Part shown: piece by piece, positions 46,008 through 53,845 of the stretch
How the letters are laid out: every line of letters starts with the position of its first letter
Numbering within the stretch: position 1 is the first letter of the stretch
Assembly (NCBI GenBank): GCA_963754135.1
Contig: CAVWEY010000002.1
Span: forward strand, 1,251,768 to 1,315,767
Direction of reading: 5' to 3'
DNA length: 64,000 bases
Origin: JAJFUI01 sp963754135
GTDB lineage: Bacteria; Planctomycetota; Planctomycetia; Pirellulales; Thermoguttaceae
The notes under the pieces: generated by a model
Told to the model about the DNA's origin: nothing
Database searches by the model: none
What the model saw: the letters and a program-made list of their open reading frames with translations, nothing else
Program-made: the position numbers and the translations under genes

Positions 46008-46940
46008 TCAAATCTTCTCGTAACTCCGGCGGCGGTCTTTGCGGCGGCCCAATTCGCTGGCGTACCTCCGCCCCAGCGAGCCGGCGTGTTCTCTGGCCCA
46101 ATCGCTGAGCCGGGTGCGGCCGGCCGGCGCCGACGCCGTCGCGAGCAGCCCCCGCATCAGCCCTTTGATCTCCTCGCGGGTAAGAAACACGTCTCCCATC
46201 ATCTTACCAAGCACCCACGCGGCGAGATAGCCCAGCCACGGCGGGACGGAGACGACCGGCCGCCGCTTGCCGATGATCCGGGCGATGGTTTGCACCAGTT
46301 CGCGGAACGTAAAGGTCTCCGGCCCGATGGCGTCGATGACCTCGTTCTCCGCCGGAGCGGCGTGTTCCACGGCCAATGCGGCCAGATCGTCGACGTAGAT
46401 CGGCTGCAAGCGGTATTGCCCGTCGCCGAAGACCCCGAACACCGGCAAGTGGCGCAACGTCCAGGCGATGTTATTGACCAGGATGTCCTCCTTGCCGAAG
46501 AGCACCGTCGGCCGGAGGATGCAGTAGGACAGGCCGGAGTTGGTCAGGCCGCGTTCCAGCCGGGCCTTGCCGCGGTAGTATTCCAGGTCGCTCTGTTCCG
46601 ACGGGTTGGCGATGCTCAAGTGGACGACCCGGCGGACTCCCGCCTCGCGTGCCGCCGCAAAGAGCTTCAGGGTGTTCTCCACGGCCATAGCGTGGGTGAA
46701 GTTGCGATGGTTGAAGCGGACCCAGTACGTGTTCAAGAGCGCGTCGGCCCTCCGCAGCGCCTCGACCAACCGCTTGGGATCGTCGAAGCAGAGCGGCGTC
46801 GCCGAAACCCGGCCGCCGAACGGGTTTTCGCGCTCGGGCGAGTTGGTCAGCGTATGGACCTCGTGCCCCGCATCGAGCAACCGGGCGGTGATGTACTTGC
46901 CCGAGTAGCCGAACGCGCCGGTAACGACGTATCTGCCCAT
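46008..46940 (-). CDS. NAD(P)-binding SDR-like protein (NmrA/NDUFA9-like)
   Basis: 310 residues from ATG 46940. Rossmann N-terminus MGRYVVTGAFGYSGKYITARLL with the G-x-x-G-x-x-G variant of atypical SDRs, RRVVHLSIANPS and YYRGKARLERGLTNSGLSYCILRPTVLFG (Y-x3-K equivalent), then a C-terminal domain (YVDDLAALAVEHA, GPETFTFRELVQTIARIIGK). Resembles the complex I NDUFA9-like / NAD-dependent epimerase group. Substrate not predictable. Stands alone, with repeats on its 3' side and a long non-coding stretch on its 5' side that marks the edge of the accessory island. Confidence 0.85.
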   Translation of the reverse strand: MGRYVVTGAFGYSGKYITARLLDAGHEVHTLTNSPERENPFGGRVSATPLCFDDPKRLVEALRRADALLNTYWVRFNHRNFTHAMAVENTLKLFAAAREAGVRRVVHLSIANPSEQSDLEYYRGKARLERGLTNSGLSYCILRPTVLFGKEDILVNNIAWTLRHLPVFGVFGDGQYRLQPIYVDDLAALAVEHAAPAENEVIDAIGPETFTFRELVQTIARIIGKRRPVVSVPPWLGYLAAWVLGKMMGDVFLTREEIKGLMRGLLATASAPAGRTRLSDWAREHAGSLGRRYASELGRRKDRRRSYEKI

Positions 46941-46952
46941 CGTGCAGCCCAC

Positions 46953-47560
46953 CCATCTTCCAATCGGGAAAACGCGATCGTCGTTCCGCTCTGAGCGGTC
47001 ATTCTCGCCCTTCCTGCGACATTCCGCAATGGCGGGCTAGCCGTCACGAGACGGGCTGCCAGCCGCCTTTGTGAATCATGGCTCCGGCGGCAACACGGAA
47101 TGTCCGTGTAGCCAGGGATGCGGCGGCGGAATCCTTCGGGTGTTAGCCGTTATCACCCAATAGTGGTACTCGGGGAACCGTGGATGCATAATCAGAGGCA
47201 AACCAACCCCGCCCCATTGAATACCCCCGACGATTGGTTATACTTCTGGACACAGTTTCGACCCAAGAAGGCAATAGAACATCAGTCCCCGTAGCTCAAT
47301 TGGGTCGCATAAGGAAAAGCGTGAAAATGCCTTGTTTTATGGCATTTTCATTGCTTTTGGTGGTCTGAGCGAGTGCCCAAATTTGCCCTCGAATTCGATC
47401 TTTTCCCACGGATTTACTGCCAGTTTACTGCCAAGCCAGCCGCGGCCGATCCACCGCTGACGGCCGGCGGCCCCGCAGAAAAGCAAAAGTCTACCCCGGC
47501 CAGTGAGTCACAACCCAATGGGGCAGGAATTGGGTAGCGTCTACGGCCGGGGCAGACCGA
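46953..47560. other. Gene-poor stretch with a tRNA 5'-half and a hairpin
   Basis: No convincing gene. At 47286-47311, CCCCGTAGCTCAATTGG matches the 5' half (acceptor strand, D-arm) of tRNAs such as the tRNA-Arg at 25390, but no anticodon or T-arm follows. Instead there is an AT-rich hairpin TGAAAATGCC/GGCATTTTCA (47322-47350, 9-nt loop) and a duplicated TTTACTGCCA (47410-47430). This is the kind of scar expected at an integration junction. Confidence 0.45.
47322..47350 (+). terminator. AT-rich hairpin, possible terminator
   Basis: 10-bp perfect stem TGAAAATGCC/GGCATTTTCA with loop TTGTTTTAT, followed by TTGCTTTTGG. Direction uncertain. Confidence 0.4.
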
Positions 47561-47575
47561 ATCAAGCCTACCACG

Positions 47576-47788
47576 TTGCGGGTGATTATCAACTGCTGGC
47601 TGTCCCCGGCCAAGGCACGCGAAGAAGGATGGCTGCTTCACATTGCTGCCGGGACTGACCCCTTAACGGCCTTTGCCGCCCTACCGCCTGACGAAGAGAA
47701 GCCGAAACCTCCGCGGCGCTCCACGGGCTGGCTTGTCGCCCTTATCGTGTTTGTGTGCGTTGTGTGGGCTGTGCCTTGGTTGCTGTAG
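47576..47788 (+). CDS. Small single-TM protein, hypothetical
   Basis: 70 residues from GTG 47576: RVIINCWLSPAKAREEGWLL...GTDPLTAFAALPPDEEKPKPPRR then a C-terminal membrane segment WLVALIVFVCVVWAVPWLL. The layout (polar N-terminus, Pro/Lys hinge, tail anchor) and composition look like a real tail-anchored small protein rather than a chance frame. No family recognised. It stands alone at the start of the island; expression signals not evident. Confidence 0.4.
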   Translation: MRVIINCWLSPAKAREEGWLLHIAAGTDPLTAFAALPPDEEKPKPPRRSTGWLVALIVFVCVVWAVPWLL

Positions 47789-47806
47789 TCTGCCCCCGTC
47801 GCCACC

Positions 47807-47880
47807 CGGTGGTGTAATGGTAACACAAGGAAATTGTGGTTCCCTCATGTCAGGTTCGAGTCCCGCTCGCCGGATGCACC
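47807..47880 (+). other. Degenerate tRNA-like sequence
   Basis: CACCCGGTGGTGTAATGGTA... has a good D-arm (GTGT-AATGGTA-ACAC), a 4-bp anticodon-like stem with loop ATTGTGG, and a T-loop (GGTTCGAGTCCCG), but the T-stem has mismatches and the acceptor pairs only imperfectly. Either a decayed tRNA or an unusual element-borne tRNA (Gln/Thr-like). Confidence 0.3.
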
Positions 47881-48723
47881 GGATTCGGGAGTGCCGACCA
47901 CCATGAGCGACTTGCGGTGTGTCGTCTTGTGCGCCGGCGGGGTGAGGGGAGCTAACCGCCTTGCTGACCCTGCGGCTGTGGAGCCGAGCAGATTGAGCCA
48001 GCGACCTCGGTGGTGGTGCCACCAATTGCCAGTGGAGTCGAGCATCGGGTGGCCCCGGCGGAAGGCGACTATGACGCTAAGCATCTCGCGGCCCTGGCCG
48101 CCGATCTCGCCCGCATTGTTGCGGCTTGGCCGGTGCCCGCAGGGCACCTTTCTTACTTCGGGGGGTATCCTGTCGCCGTTGTGAGCCGATTCTGGTGGCA
48201 AAAGAGGGGCTAGTGCAGCGTCACGACTACGAAGTGGGACTGAACGTTCGGTTTCGCCCTTATAATCACAGGCTGTTTCGCATCGACGATCCCAAACCCA
48301 AGGTGTGCCACAGCACTAGTAATCAAGAGAAAAAAGGCCACCCGACAGAAACTACTTAGAACAGCGGTAAAGCGATGTTTTTCAAGAGGTTGCGTCGATT
48401 TCTCGAAGTTAGCTCAGACACCGCAAATCGCCGACAAACATTGCAAACAGGCGTCAATGACGCCTGGTGTCGGCAAGGTTCTTCATCGACCGCAATAGCC
48501 ACCTGGGGGAGCCAGTAAACCGCAGTGGTAGAGCAACGTTGCCGGTGAGACATTGCTCGTGTCGCGGCCTTCAGACTCTTCACAATCCCGCAAGCCGGCG
48601 AGCGGGATGTGTGGCAAGGAGCGGCTGATTGGCGGTGACCGTGGTTCGCCCCTTTGTCACTCCCAGTGGGGCAGCCTTCATCAAATGCGTGATCCGTATC
48701 CAGAGATCAGTCGAAAGAGTAGA
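47881..48723. other. Gene-poor stretch of the island
   Basis: Several short open frames exist on both strands without family features. Composition is less GC-rich than the flanks. A GCAGTGGTAGAGCA block at 48523-48536 resembles a tRNA D-arm but no cloverleaf forms. Nothing else recognised. Confidence 0.4.
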
Positions 48724-49014
48724 CTACTTCCTGCGCACCTTGCGTTTCACTCCCTTCGGATCACTGACTTGCTTCATCTTCAGCGCCTCTTCTCTTGCCG
48801 CGTCAGAAACCGCCTTCAGATGCTCCCGCCAGATGATGACATCGGTGGCCCGCAACGGCTGCTGCAATGCACCGCTAAACCAGAACTTGATTTCCGGCGC
48901 GCGGTTCTTCGCCCGCGGTCGTATAATGTCGGCCTGGATGAACATGTTGGTGTTCTTGTGCGTGAAGGGATTGTCCATCAATCGCACGCCCCAGTCTGTT
49001 TCTTCGCATTGCAT
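48724..49014 (-). CDS. Hypothetical protein overlapping the recombinase 3' end
   Basis: 96 residues: MQCEETDWGVRLMDNPFTHKNTNMFIQADIIRPRAKN... ending in a strongly basic KMKQVSDPKGVKRKVRRK. ATG 49014 lies inside the last codons of the serine recombinase (37-bp overlap in another frame), so the two are probably translated from one message. No domain recognised. The basic tail suggests nucleic-acid contact; it might be an accessory factor of the recombinase (inference). Confidence 0.55.
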   Translation of the reverse strand: MQCEETDWGVRLMDNPFTHKNTNMFIQADIIRPRAKNRAPEIKFWFSGALQQPLRATDVIIWREHLKAVSDAAREEALKMKQVSDPKGVKRKVRRK

Positions 49015-49868
49015 GGCTTCTTCTCCGCTCGTTGAAGAATACGGCACACAGTAGGACCATTGAATGGCGTGCCGATGGTCGTCTCGTGGCCAAGGGCATT
49101 GAGTTGTTCCGCGATCTTCTCGAAGATCGGGTACGAATAGGGCTTCCGAGCCTCTTTCATGGCCTTACGGCGTGTTTCAACCAAGTTGTTCAGGACTTTC
49201 TGAGCGCCGGGCAATCCTTCCTTGACTCTCGCCCTTGCCGCGTCGATCCTGGCGGCCATCCGCCCCTTGACCTGCTTCGCTGCCGCCTCGGCCAACTCCC
49301 GCATCTCCGCCGCCCTGGCGACGACTTCGGAGCGAATCTGTTGCATCTTGGGCACCAGATAGGCATAGGCTTGTCTTGCTCGCTCGGTACGCGATATTGC
49401 GCTGGCTCGGGCGGCCTTCTTCGGGTCGCGCAGATGCTCGCGGCCTTTCCAGTGGTCCGGGCGGGCGGAGGCGAGCTTGACCCCCTTCGCCCGCAGGGCG
49501 GTGAAGGTCTCGTGCTTACGCCGGCTGGTCTCTTGCGATTTGGCCCAGGCACGCTCCATGCTTTCCTCGATCGAGGATGGAGAGATGTTGGGCTTGTCCA
49601 GGCACAGGAATTGGACACCGGATTCGGCCAAGAGCCGGGTGACGGCCAGATTGAACTCCAGCCGGCCGAGTTTGGCGATCACTAGCAGGCTGCCCGTCGT
49701 CCTGGCACGCTCGATTGCCTGCGACAACTTGGTCCACGGATGCTTGCGGTCCCATTTCTCAACATACTGGGCTGCGATCTTGGCGCTGTGCGATGACGCA
49801 TAAGCCTCGACGGCCTCTTGCTGGCGGTTGAGTTCCTTGTCGGCCAAGGAATAATAGGCGACGATCAT
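48978..49868 (-). CDS. Serine recombinase (resolvase/invertase family)
   Basis: 296 residues. N-terminal resolvase domain: MIVAYYSLADKELNRQQEAVEAYASSH (candidate catalytic Ser at residue 7), GSLLVIAKLGRLEFNLAVTRLLAESGVQFLCLDKPN (family AKLDRLARN... with a divergent GRLEFN where an Arg is usual). Then a long basic helix-rich middle (SRRKHETFTALRAKGVKLAS) and a C-terminal recombinase-type DNA-binding part (PIFEKIAEQLNALGHETTIGTPFNGPTVCRILQRA). Typical of island-borne recombinases. A strong promoter lies just upstream (49891-49919). Divergence at the conserved Arg could lower activity. Confidence 0.8.
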   Translation of the reverse strand: MIVAYYSLADKELNRQQEAVEAYASSHSAKIAAQYVEKWDRKHPWTKLSQAIERARTTGSLLVIAKLGRLEFNLAVTRLLAESGVQFLCLDKPNISPSSIEESMERAWAKSQETSRRKHETFTALRAKGVKLASARPDHWKGREHLRDPKKAARASAISRTERARQAYAYLVPKMQQIRSEVVARAAEMRELAEAAAKQVKGRMAARIDAARARVKEGLPGAQKVLNNLVETRRKAMKEARKPYSYPIFEKIAEQLNALGHETTIGTPFNGPTVCRILQRAEKKPCNAKKQTGACD

Positions 49869-49890
49869 CCTGGTTTGCTCCGTTTGCTAA

Positions 49891-49919
49891 AGTATTACAC
49901 CAGCTTTGTAACTTGTCAA
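49891..49919 (-). promoter_or_regulatory. Sigma70 promoter of the recombinase with shared spacer motif
   Basis: Read on the minus strand: TTGACA, 17-bp spacer, AATACT, 23 bp upstream of ATG 49868. The spacer contains ACAAAGCTGGTGT, matching the ACAACGCTGGTGT in the promoters at 55570 and 55862, where it lies in the opposite orientation to the promoter: a candidate common operator. Confidence 0.6.
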
Positions 49920-50229
49920 ACGGTAGGGAATTGGCGATGAGATCGGCCCAGACTCTGAGATGGATCAGATGGCTCTGGTAGCCGGCGACGTCTTGCCGCA
50001 TCAGAGGTCCGATTCGGATTCCCGGAGGATTCCTTCGGCCGGTAGACCACTATCGAGGGAAGCCCGAGGAGAGGTATGCCGAGCGGCGGCGGAAGCTGGC
50101 GGAGGTTCGGCGCCGCCGGGATAAGAACTTACAACGTCGGCAGCCTACGCTGCCATTGACCAGCGAGGAGACCGTTGTTTAACCGACCCAGGGTCTTGTG
50201 CCAAATCCTTTGAAACAAAACATCAGGGT
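49920..50229. other. Intergenic stretch between recombinase and operon end
   Basis: No gene recognised. It contains the 3' end region of the nine-gene operon; no clear terminator hairpin was seen. Confidence 0.4.
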
Positions 50230-50448
50230 TCACTCCCCTTCCACCGAGATTACCGCCACGTCGCGCACTCCAACGGAAACCTCGTCGGCCAAACAGTGCT
50301 CAAAGCCGTTGTCATACGCAAATTGCAGCGCGTTGGAAACGGCTTGCTTGGCGGCCAACCGGATTCGATCCGTCGGCTGAGGTGCGTCGGCGTCAATCTG
50401 TAAGGTGACTTTCACCTCAACCTCAAAGAGCCGTTGCTCTTGTCTCAT
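50230..50448 (-). CDS. Island operon gene 9, small hypothetical
   Basis: 72 residues, MRQEQRLFEVEVKVTLQIDADAPQP... then a helix AAKQAVSNALQFAYDNGFEH and a final strand DVAVISVEGE. Looks like a compact alpha/beta protein. Last gene of the minus-strand island operon, 13 bp after the stop of the preceding gene. No family recognised. The opening strand (FEVEVKVTLQID) resembles the opening of gene 8 (MKTTLTVEIEYNPQ), so the two may be distant relatives. Confidence 0.6.
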   Translation of the reverse strand: MRQEQRLFEVEVKVTLQIDADAPQPTDRIRLAAKQAVSNALQFAYDNGFEHCLADEVSVGVRDVAVISVEGE

Positions 50449-50461
50449 GGTGCTTGCTCCA

Positions 50462-51064
50462 TTACAGGCGGATTCCCTCGTACTCCAGCGGCAGCACGAG
50501 AACGTCGTCAACTTGGTTAGCGTCATCGACGGCTTCGTCGTAGCTGTCATAGGTGCGGGTGGTAAGCAACGTGTTCGTGTCGATGCTGTAGAGCACCCAG
50601 CGGCGAGCCACGGTTCGGTCGGCCGATGGCGTCAACTCCGGCCCAGCCGCTTTCATCGCCGCTTCAGTGTCCGTGCCCACGAGTTTCTCCAACGGCCACA
50701 CGGGGTACTCGGCGACGTTTGCCAGTTGCGTCCGGCCCCACTTGTCGGCAATCTCGACAATGCCGTTATCCGACGGATCGCAACCTTCCGTGTCCCAATC
50801 GCATAGCAGGACGCTGATAGCCGGGTCCGAACCGAACACGTCCTGCAAAACCCCGCCGGAAATGTTCAAGACGACCTTCGGGGCGGGCGACGCGGCCGTT
50901 TCCTGGGCGACGAAGAATTCGCCGACGGCTGGGTTCCCGTATTCGTCCAGGATGTCGGGCGTGGAAAGAGCAGTCTCCAGTAGCCGGTCCATAGCGCACG
51001 CCAAGCCTTCCGGGTCGGTTTTCTGTGGATTGTACTCAATTTCGACGGTCAATGTGGTCTTCAT
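50462..51064 (-). CDS. Island operon gene 8, hypothetical
   Basis: 200 residues from ATG 51064: MKTTLTVEIEYNPQKTDPEGLACAMDRLLETALSTPDIL..., acidic overall, with a C-terminal segment RWVLYSIDTNTLLTTRTYDSYDEAVDDANQVDDVLVLPL that reads like a small alpha/beta module found in several island-encoded proteins. No catalytic motif seen. The coding frame is clean and codon use looks coding-like. Role unknown; it is part of a set of acidic small proteins in this operon, of the kind often carried by plasmids or phages. Confidence 0.65.
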   Translation of the reverse strand: MKTTLTVEIEYNPQKTDPEGLACAMDRLLETALSTPDILDEYGNPAVGEFFVAQETAASPAPKVVLNISGGVLQDVFGSDPAISVLLCDWDTEGCDPSDNGIVEIADKWGRTQLANVAEYPVWPLEKLVGTDTEAAMKAAGPELTPSADRTVARRWVLYSIDTNTLLTTRTYDSYDEAVDDANQVDDVLVLPLEYEGIRL

Positions 51065-51089
51065 CGTTGCTCCCCTTGTGGTGGTTGCC

Positions 51090-51347
51090 TCAGACTTGCT
51101 CAATGCTGCGGATGGACGGGATCACCGCGTCCCCCGCCCAGACGCCGAGTTTTCGTAGCGCCTTGACAAGTTCCGGGTACTCATCGACCGGCAGGCCGTA
51201 GTCTTCGGCGACTTCGACGTATTGCAGGCCCTGGCACACCGGCTCCGCTTCACCTTGAAACAGCCTGGCAACGGCCTCGGCCTCGGTGGCCGCTTCGATT
51301 CGGTACTTCATCGAATGAAGCTCGTACTGTTCAATCTCGTAGATCAA
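51090..51347 (-). CDS. Island operon gene 7, hypothetical
   Basis: 85 residues with a TTG start at 51347 that overlaps the stop of gene 6 (TTGA). MIYEIEQYELHSMKYRIEAATEAEAVARLFQGEAEP... has the YxVEAxxEAEAVxxLxxG pattern of short plasmid/phage-type modules (strand-helix), then VEVAEDYGLPVDEYPELVKAL. The overlap decides the start; ATG 51311 is an alternative. Function unknown. Confidence 0.6.
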   Translation of the reverse strand: MIYEIEQYELHSMKYRIEAATEAEAVARLFQGEAEPVCQGLQYVEVAEDYGLPVDEYPELVKALRKLGVWAGDAVIPSIRSIEQV

Positions 51348-51703
51348 GGCCGTTTGTCCCTTGTGTTCGGCTCGCCCTGGATCAGCCGGGCGTAATCCGA
51401 CTCGTCCATAGCGTGCGTTTCGTAGGGAAGATTCTCCAGATAGGTGGCGTCAACAGAAACGCGGCAATAATTGCCGTTGGCCCGCCAAATGGCCACGGCC
51501 AGCCGTTCAGCAAATGCCTCTTCGCTCTCGCCACCGTACAACGAGTGCTGTGCGGATGCGTGCATCTCCACCCCCTGGTCCTGGTTGTCCGAGAGCCACC
51601 AGTCATCAAACGGCCACTCCTCTTCCGCCGCCGCCTGAATTTGAGATGGTTTCGCGGCGTCATGCCCAGATACGGCTACGCTCATCTCGTAAAGTCTGCT
51701 CAC
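51344..51703 (-). CDS. Island operon gene 6, hypothetical
   Basis: 119 residues from GTG 51703, which overlaps the stop of gene 5 (GTGA). Sequence is acidic and Trp-rich (EEEWPFDDWWLSDNQDQGVE), with ESEEAFAERLAVAIWRANGNYCRVSVDATYLENLPYETHA, a helix-strand-strand pattern frequent in small phage and plasmid proteins. No enzyme motif seen. Coupled translation on both sides places it firmly in the operon. Confidence 0.65.
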   Translation of the reverse strand: MSRLYEMSVAVSGHDAAKPSQIQAAAEEEWPFDDWWLSDNQDQGVEMHASAQHSLYGGESEEAFAERLAVAIWRANGNYCRVSVDATYLENLPYETHAMDESDYARLIQGEPNTRDKRP

Positions 51704-52425
51704 GCTTTGTCCCCCTTGTACTCGAAGACGATCCCATCCGACTCCCGCAACTGCTTGCCGCCGACTTCCACGTACTCATCCGTCAACGCGCTACAGGATT
51801 CGGCGCCTTCCTGGTTCGCGGCCGGCTCGATGTTGGAGACGTGCAGCGTTGCCGGATCAAACTTGCACGGGGAGCGGCACGTAATCGTGTCGTCCCATAC
51901 GGAGACGTAGACCGCCTCTTTCCGCCGGAGTGCCGCCCGCTGGTCCTCGACGAAATCGTAGGCGTTTTCCCAGCGGATCGTATCGGCCATAACAAACACC
52001 GCCCCGCCACCAAACTCGCCCACGCGGGGTTTCGAGCAGGTGGTGGAGTAGGTGAGCGACCAGCACTGGTCGGGCTGGAACTTCTTGAGAAACTTCTGTA
52101 CCAGCCAAGCCACGTTGTCCGGCGACCCGGATTCTTCCGCGTAGACCCAGAGGTGGCGGCCCCAACCCTTTGGATCGTGGTCGTCATGGAAGCTGTACTC
52201 GAACCCCAACGCATCCCACTCGGGATCGTGGTCGGTCTTGTCGCGCAAGAAACGAACGCCGGCCCAATCCGCATCCTTGTCGGCCAGGTTGGCTGGCACA
52301 GCGTCTTCGGGGTATTCCCTGTCGCCAAAGACGCGGATGGGCTGAAGCTGTTCCTTCAGCCATGCCTCTTCCTTCTTCGTCAGCTTGGAAATGACTTCCG
52401 AAAATTGCAGGTAATTGTCTGCCAC
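51700..52425 (-). CDS. Island operon gene 5, hypothetical
   Basis: 241 residues from ATG 52425: MADNYLQFSEVISKLTKKEEAWLKEQL..., then DPEWDALGFEYSFHDDHDPKGWGRHLWVYAEESGSPDNVAWLVQKF and CWSLTYSTTCSKPRVGEFGGGAVFVMADTIRWENAYDFVE. The YSTTCSKPRVGEFGGGAVFV block (all but the first residues) is similar to short proteins on plasmids and Mu-like elements as I recall, without assigned function. The largest and best-conserved-looking gene of the operon; stop overlaps gene 6 start. Confidence 0.7.
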   Translation of the reverse strand: MADNYLQFSEVISKLTKKEEAWLKEQLQPIRVFGDREYPEDAVPANLADKDADWAGVRFLRDKTDHDPEWDALGFEYSFHDDHDPKGWGRHLWVYAEESGSPDNVAWLVQKFLKKFQPDQCWSLTYSTTCSKPRVGEFGGGAVFVMADTIRWENAYDFVEDQRAALRRKEAVYVSVWDDTITCRSPCKFDPATLHVSNIEPAANQEGAESCSALTDEYVEVGGKQLRESDGIVFEYKGDKA

Positions 52426-52435
52426 GGCTGGTCTC

Positions 52436-52516
52436 CTATTGCTTCCAATCGGGTACGTTGTCGGTTGTTGCCTGCCAGTGATGGCTATTGGGGCACTTCC
52501 AGGGATTCAGTCGCAT
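52436..52516 (-). CDS. Island operon gene 4, 26-residue Cys/His peptide
   Basis: Short frame ATG 52516 to TAG 52436: MRLNPWKCPNSHHWQATTDN then VPDWKQ. It fits exactly between genes 3 and 5 (1-bp gap to the stop of gene 3; 10 bp to the ATG of gene 5) on the same strand. KCPNSHHW resembles one half of a zinc knuckle and echoes the WKCPQCGHT opening of gene 3. May be a real micro-protein or a leader peptide for gene 5. Confidence 0.4.
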   Translation of the reverse strand: MRLNPWKCPNSHHWQATTDNVPDWKQ

Positions 52517-52517
52517 C

Positions 52518-52892
52518 TTATTGTTCCTCCTGTTGTCGTTGTCGCCGCTGGATCAACTCATTGAGTTGCCGCTCCGTGTGCTGCGCCCCGAGTCCATCGA
52601 CCAAATAGGCGATTTGCTCCTCCAGCCCGCCGTTGTTCACATCGGCGGCGACACTGGCCGCCAACTCGTGAATGGTTTCATCCAAGTCTTCGGCCGCCAT
52701 GCCGGCAGCATAGGCTTTGTTCACCAAGCGTTCCACAGCCGCGACACGATCATCGGCGATCGGTGCCGGCTGAAGTTCCATGTCGTAGTCGCATTTCTCG
52801 CAGACCGGCCCACGGTGTTCGGCCAGCCAGTCGTAGCTGATCTCCTCTGTATGTCCGCACTGCGGGCATTTCCAGGTCCGGGCGGTGCTCAT
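52518..52892 (-). CDS. Island operon gene 3, zinc-ribbon protein
   Basis: 124 residues from ATG 52892 (ATGA overlap with gene 2 stop). N-terminal zinc ribbon TWKCPQCGHTEEISYDWLAEHRGPVCEKCDYDME (C-x2-C ... C-x2-C), then a helical, acidic C-terminal half (VERLVNKAYAAGMAAEDLDE...QLNELIQRRQRQQEEQ). Likely a metal-binding adaptor or nucleic-acid-binding protein. No catalytic motif. Clean coding frame, tight coupling. Confidence 0.7.
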   Translation of the reverse strand: MSTARTWKCPQCGHTEEISYDWLAEHRGPVCEKCDYDMELQPAPIADDRVAAVERLVNKAYAAGMAAEDLDETIHELAASVAADVNNGGLEEQIAYLVDGLGAQHTERQLNELIQRRQRQQEEQ

Positions 52893-53161
52893 CGGTGGTG
52901 TCCTCTCTTCTGCGTTTTCCTCTTGAAAAAGTCGGCTTGGTGGCAAACAGGGTGCAATGCCCTGATTGCCATCTTGGCTTTCTCGATGTGGGTGAAGGCA
53001 TTGACAAAATGACTGTCGTACTCCTCCAACGGCATGAACGGCGGCTTCTTCAGCCGCGACTGTAGTACGGCGCGGCAGGCTTTCAAGTCGGCCGCCAACG
53101 ACGCAAGCTGTGCGCCGACGGAATCCAACTCGCTCAGAACCCGCTCTTTGGTGTAGATCAT
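52889..53161 (-). CDS. Island operon gene 2, small helical hypothetical
   Basis: 90 residues from ATG 53161: MIYTKERVLSELDSVGAQLASLAADLKACRAVLQSRL, then FMPLEEYDSHFVNAFTHIEKAKMAIRAL, and a basic tail KRKTQKRGHHR. Predicted almost wholly helical, probably a dimerising coiled coil. Its stop overlaps the ATG of gene 3. Function unknown; the basic tail may bind nucleic acid. Confidence 0.6.
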   Translation of the reverse strand: MIYTKERVLSELDSVGAQLASLAADLKACRAVLQSRLKKPPFMPLEEYDSHFVNAFTHIEKAKMAIRALHPVCHQADFFKRKTQKRGHHR

Positions 53162-53186
53162 GGCACCATTCCTTCCGGTAAGGGGA

Positions 53187-53717
53187 TCAACCGTCCACAA
53201 TCTCGAACGGCGGCAGAGGTGGCAGCTTCGGGGGAATAGAGCGGATCAGTCTGCGGTAAGTCCTCTCCCACGCCTGCAAGCGTTTCGCAGCCGGCTGCCT
53301 CTTGTCGTCCACCAGTCTTGCCATGCTCTCGATGGCCTCCTCGATCTCTTCGCGGCAAATGATCGGAGCGCCCTCCTGAGTGGTCAGTGTGTACCTGTCC
53401 GGCTTGCCCAGCAGGTCGGGGCGAAACTCCACAAAGCAAGGATCGTACTCGTACTTGCCCGACGACTGCCGCTGGAATGGGATGGCGTGCTCCCGCAGCC
53501 AGTCCTCCAACTCCTGAAACTCCCCCCACGCAGCCTCGCACTCGGCAAGGTGTAATAGGCCGCTTTCGTCGCGGGCGCTCAAAATGCCTTCCTCCGATGA
53601 GGCGTCGAAAGGGGTTGCGTCCCAATCCAATCTCATGTCGGAAATGGGGAACTCGTCCAGCAAACTGCGGGGGAGCTTGCCCCCGATCCAAATCTCTGCT
53701 GGCATACGGTCGGCCAT
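53187..53717 (-). CDS. Island operon gene 1, hypothetical
   Basis: 176 residues from ATG 53717: MADRMPAEIWIGGKLPRSLL..., then DMRLDWDATPFDASSEEGIL, HLAECEAAWGEFQELEDWLREHAIPFQRQSSGKYEYDPCFVEFRPD (most of it) and EEIEEAIESMARLVDDKRQPAAKRLQAWERTYRR. The pattern resembles short proteins of unknown function on plasmids and Mu-like elements. First gene of the operon; an IS (53846-55520) now separates it from the promoter at 55570-55598, so expression may depend on the IS. Confidence 0.65.
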   Translation of the reverse strand: MADRMPAEIWIGGKLPRSLLDEFPISDMRLDWDATPFDASSEEGILSARDESGLLHLAECEAAWGEFQELEDWLREHAIPFQRQSSGKYEYDPCFVEFRPDLLGKPDRYTLTTQEGAPIICREEIEEAIESMARLVDDKRQPAAKRLQAWERTYRRLIRSIPPKLPPLPPFEIVDG

Positions 53718-53845
53718 GAAACTTCTCATGCGGGCGAAACCCGCTGTTGGGGTTGCTCTTTGCAGTTCTGTTCGGCCATGTTGTGCCGGAATTCCGCATC
53801 GGTGCCGCTCCTGGAAAGGGCACGCAACTCTTACGGATTCAGGCC

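Noticed and set aside
48505..48600. tRNA gene suggested by GCAGTGGTAGAGCA and CCGGCGAGCGGG
   Set aside because: No anticodon stem or T-arm could be paired; only the D-arm-like block is present.
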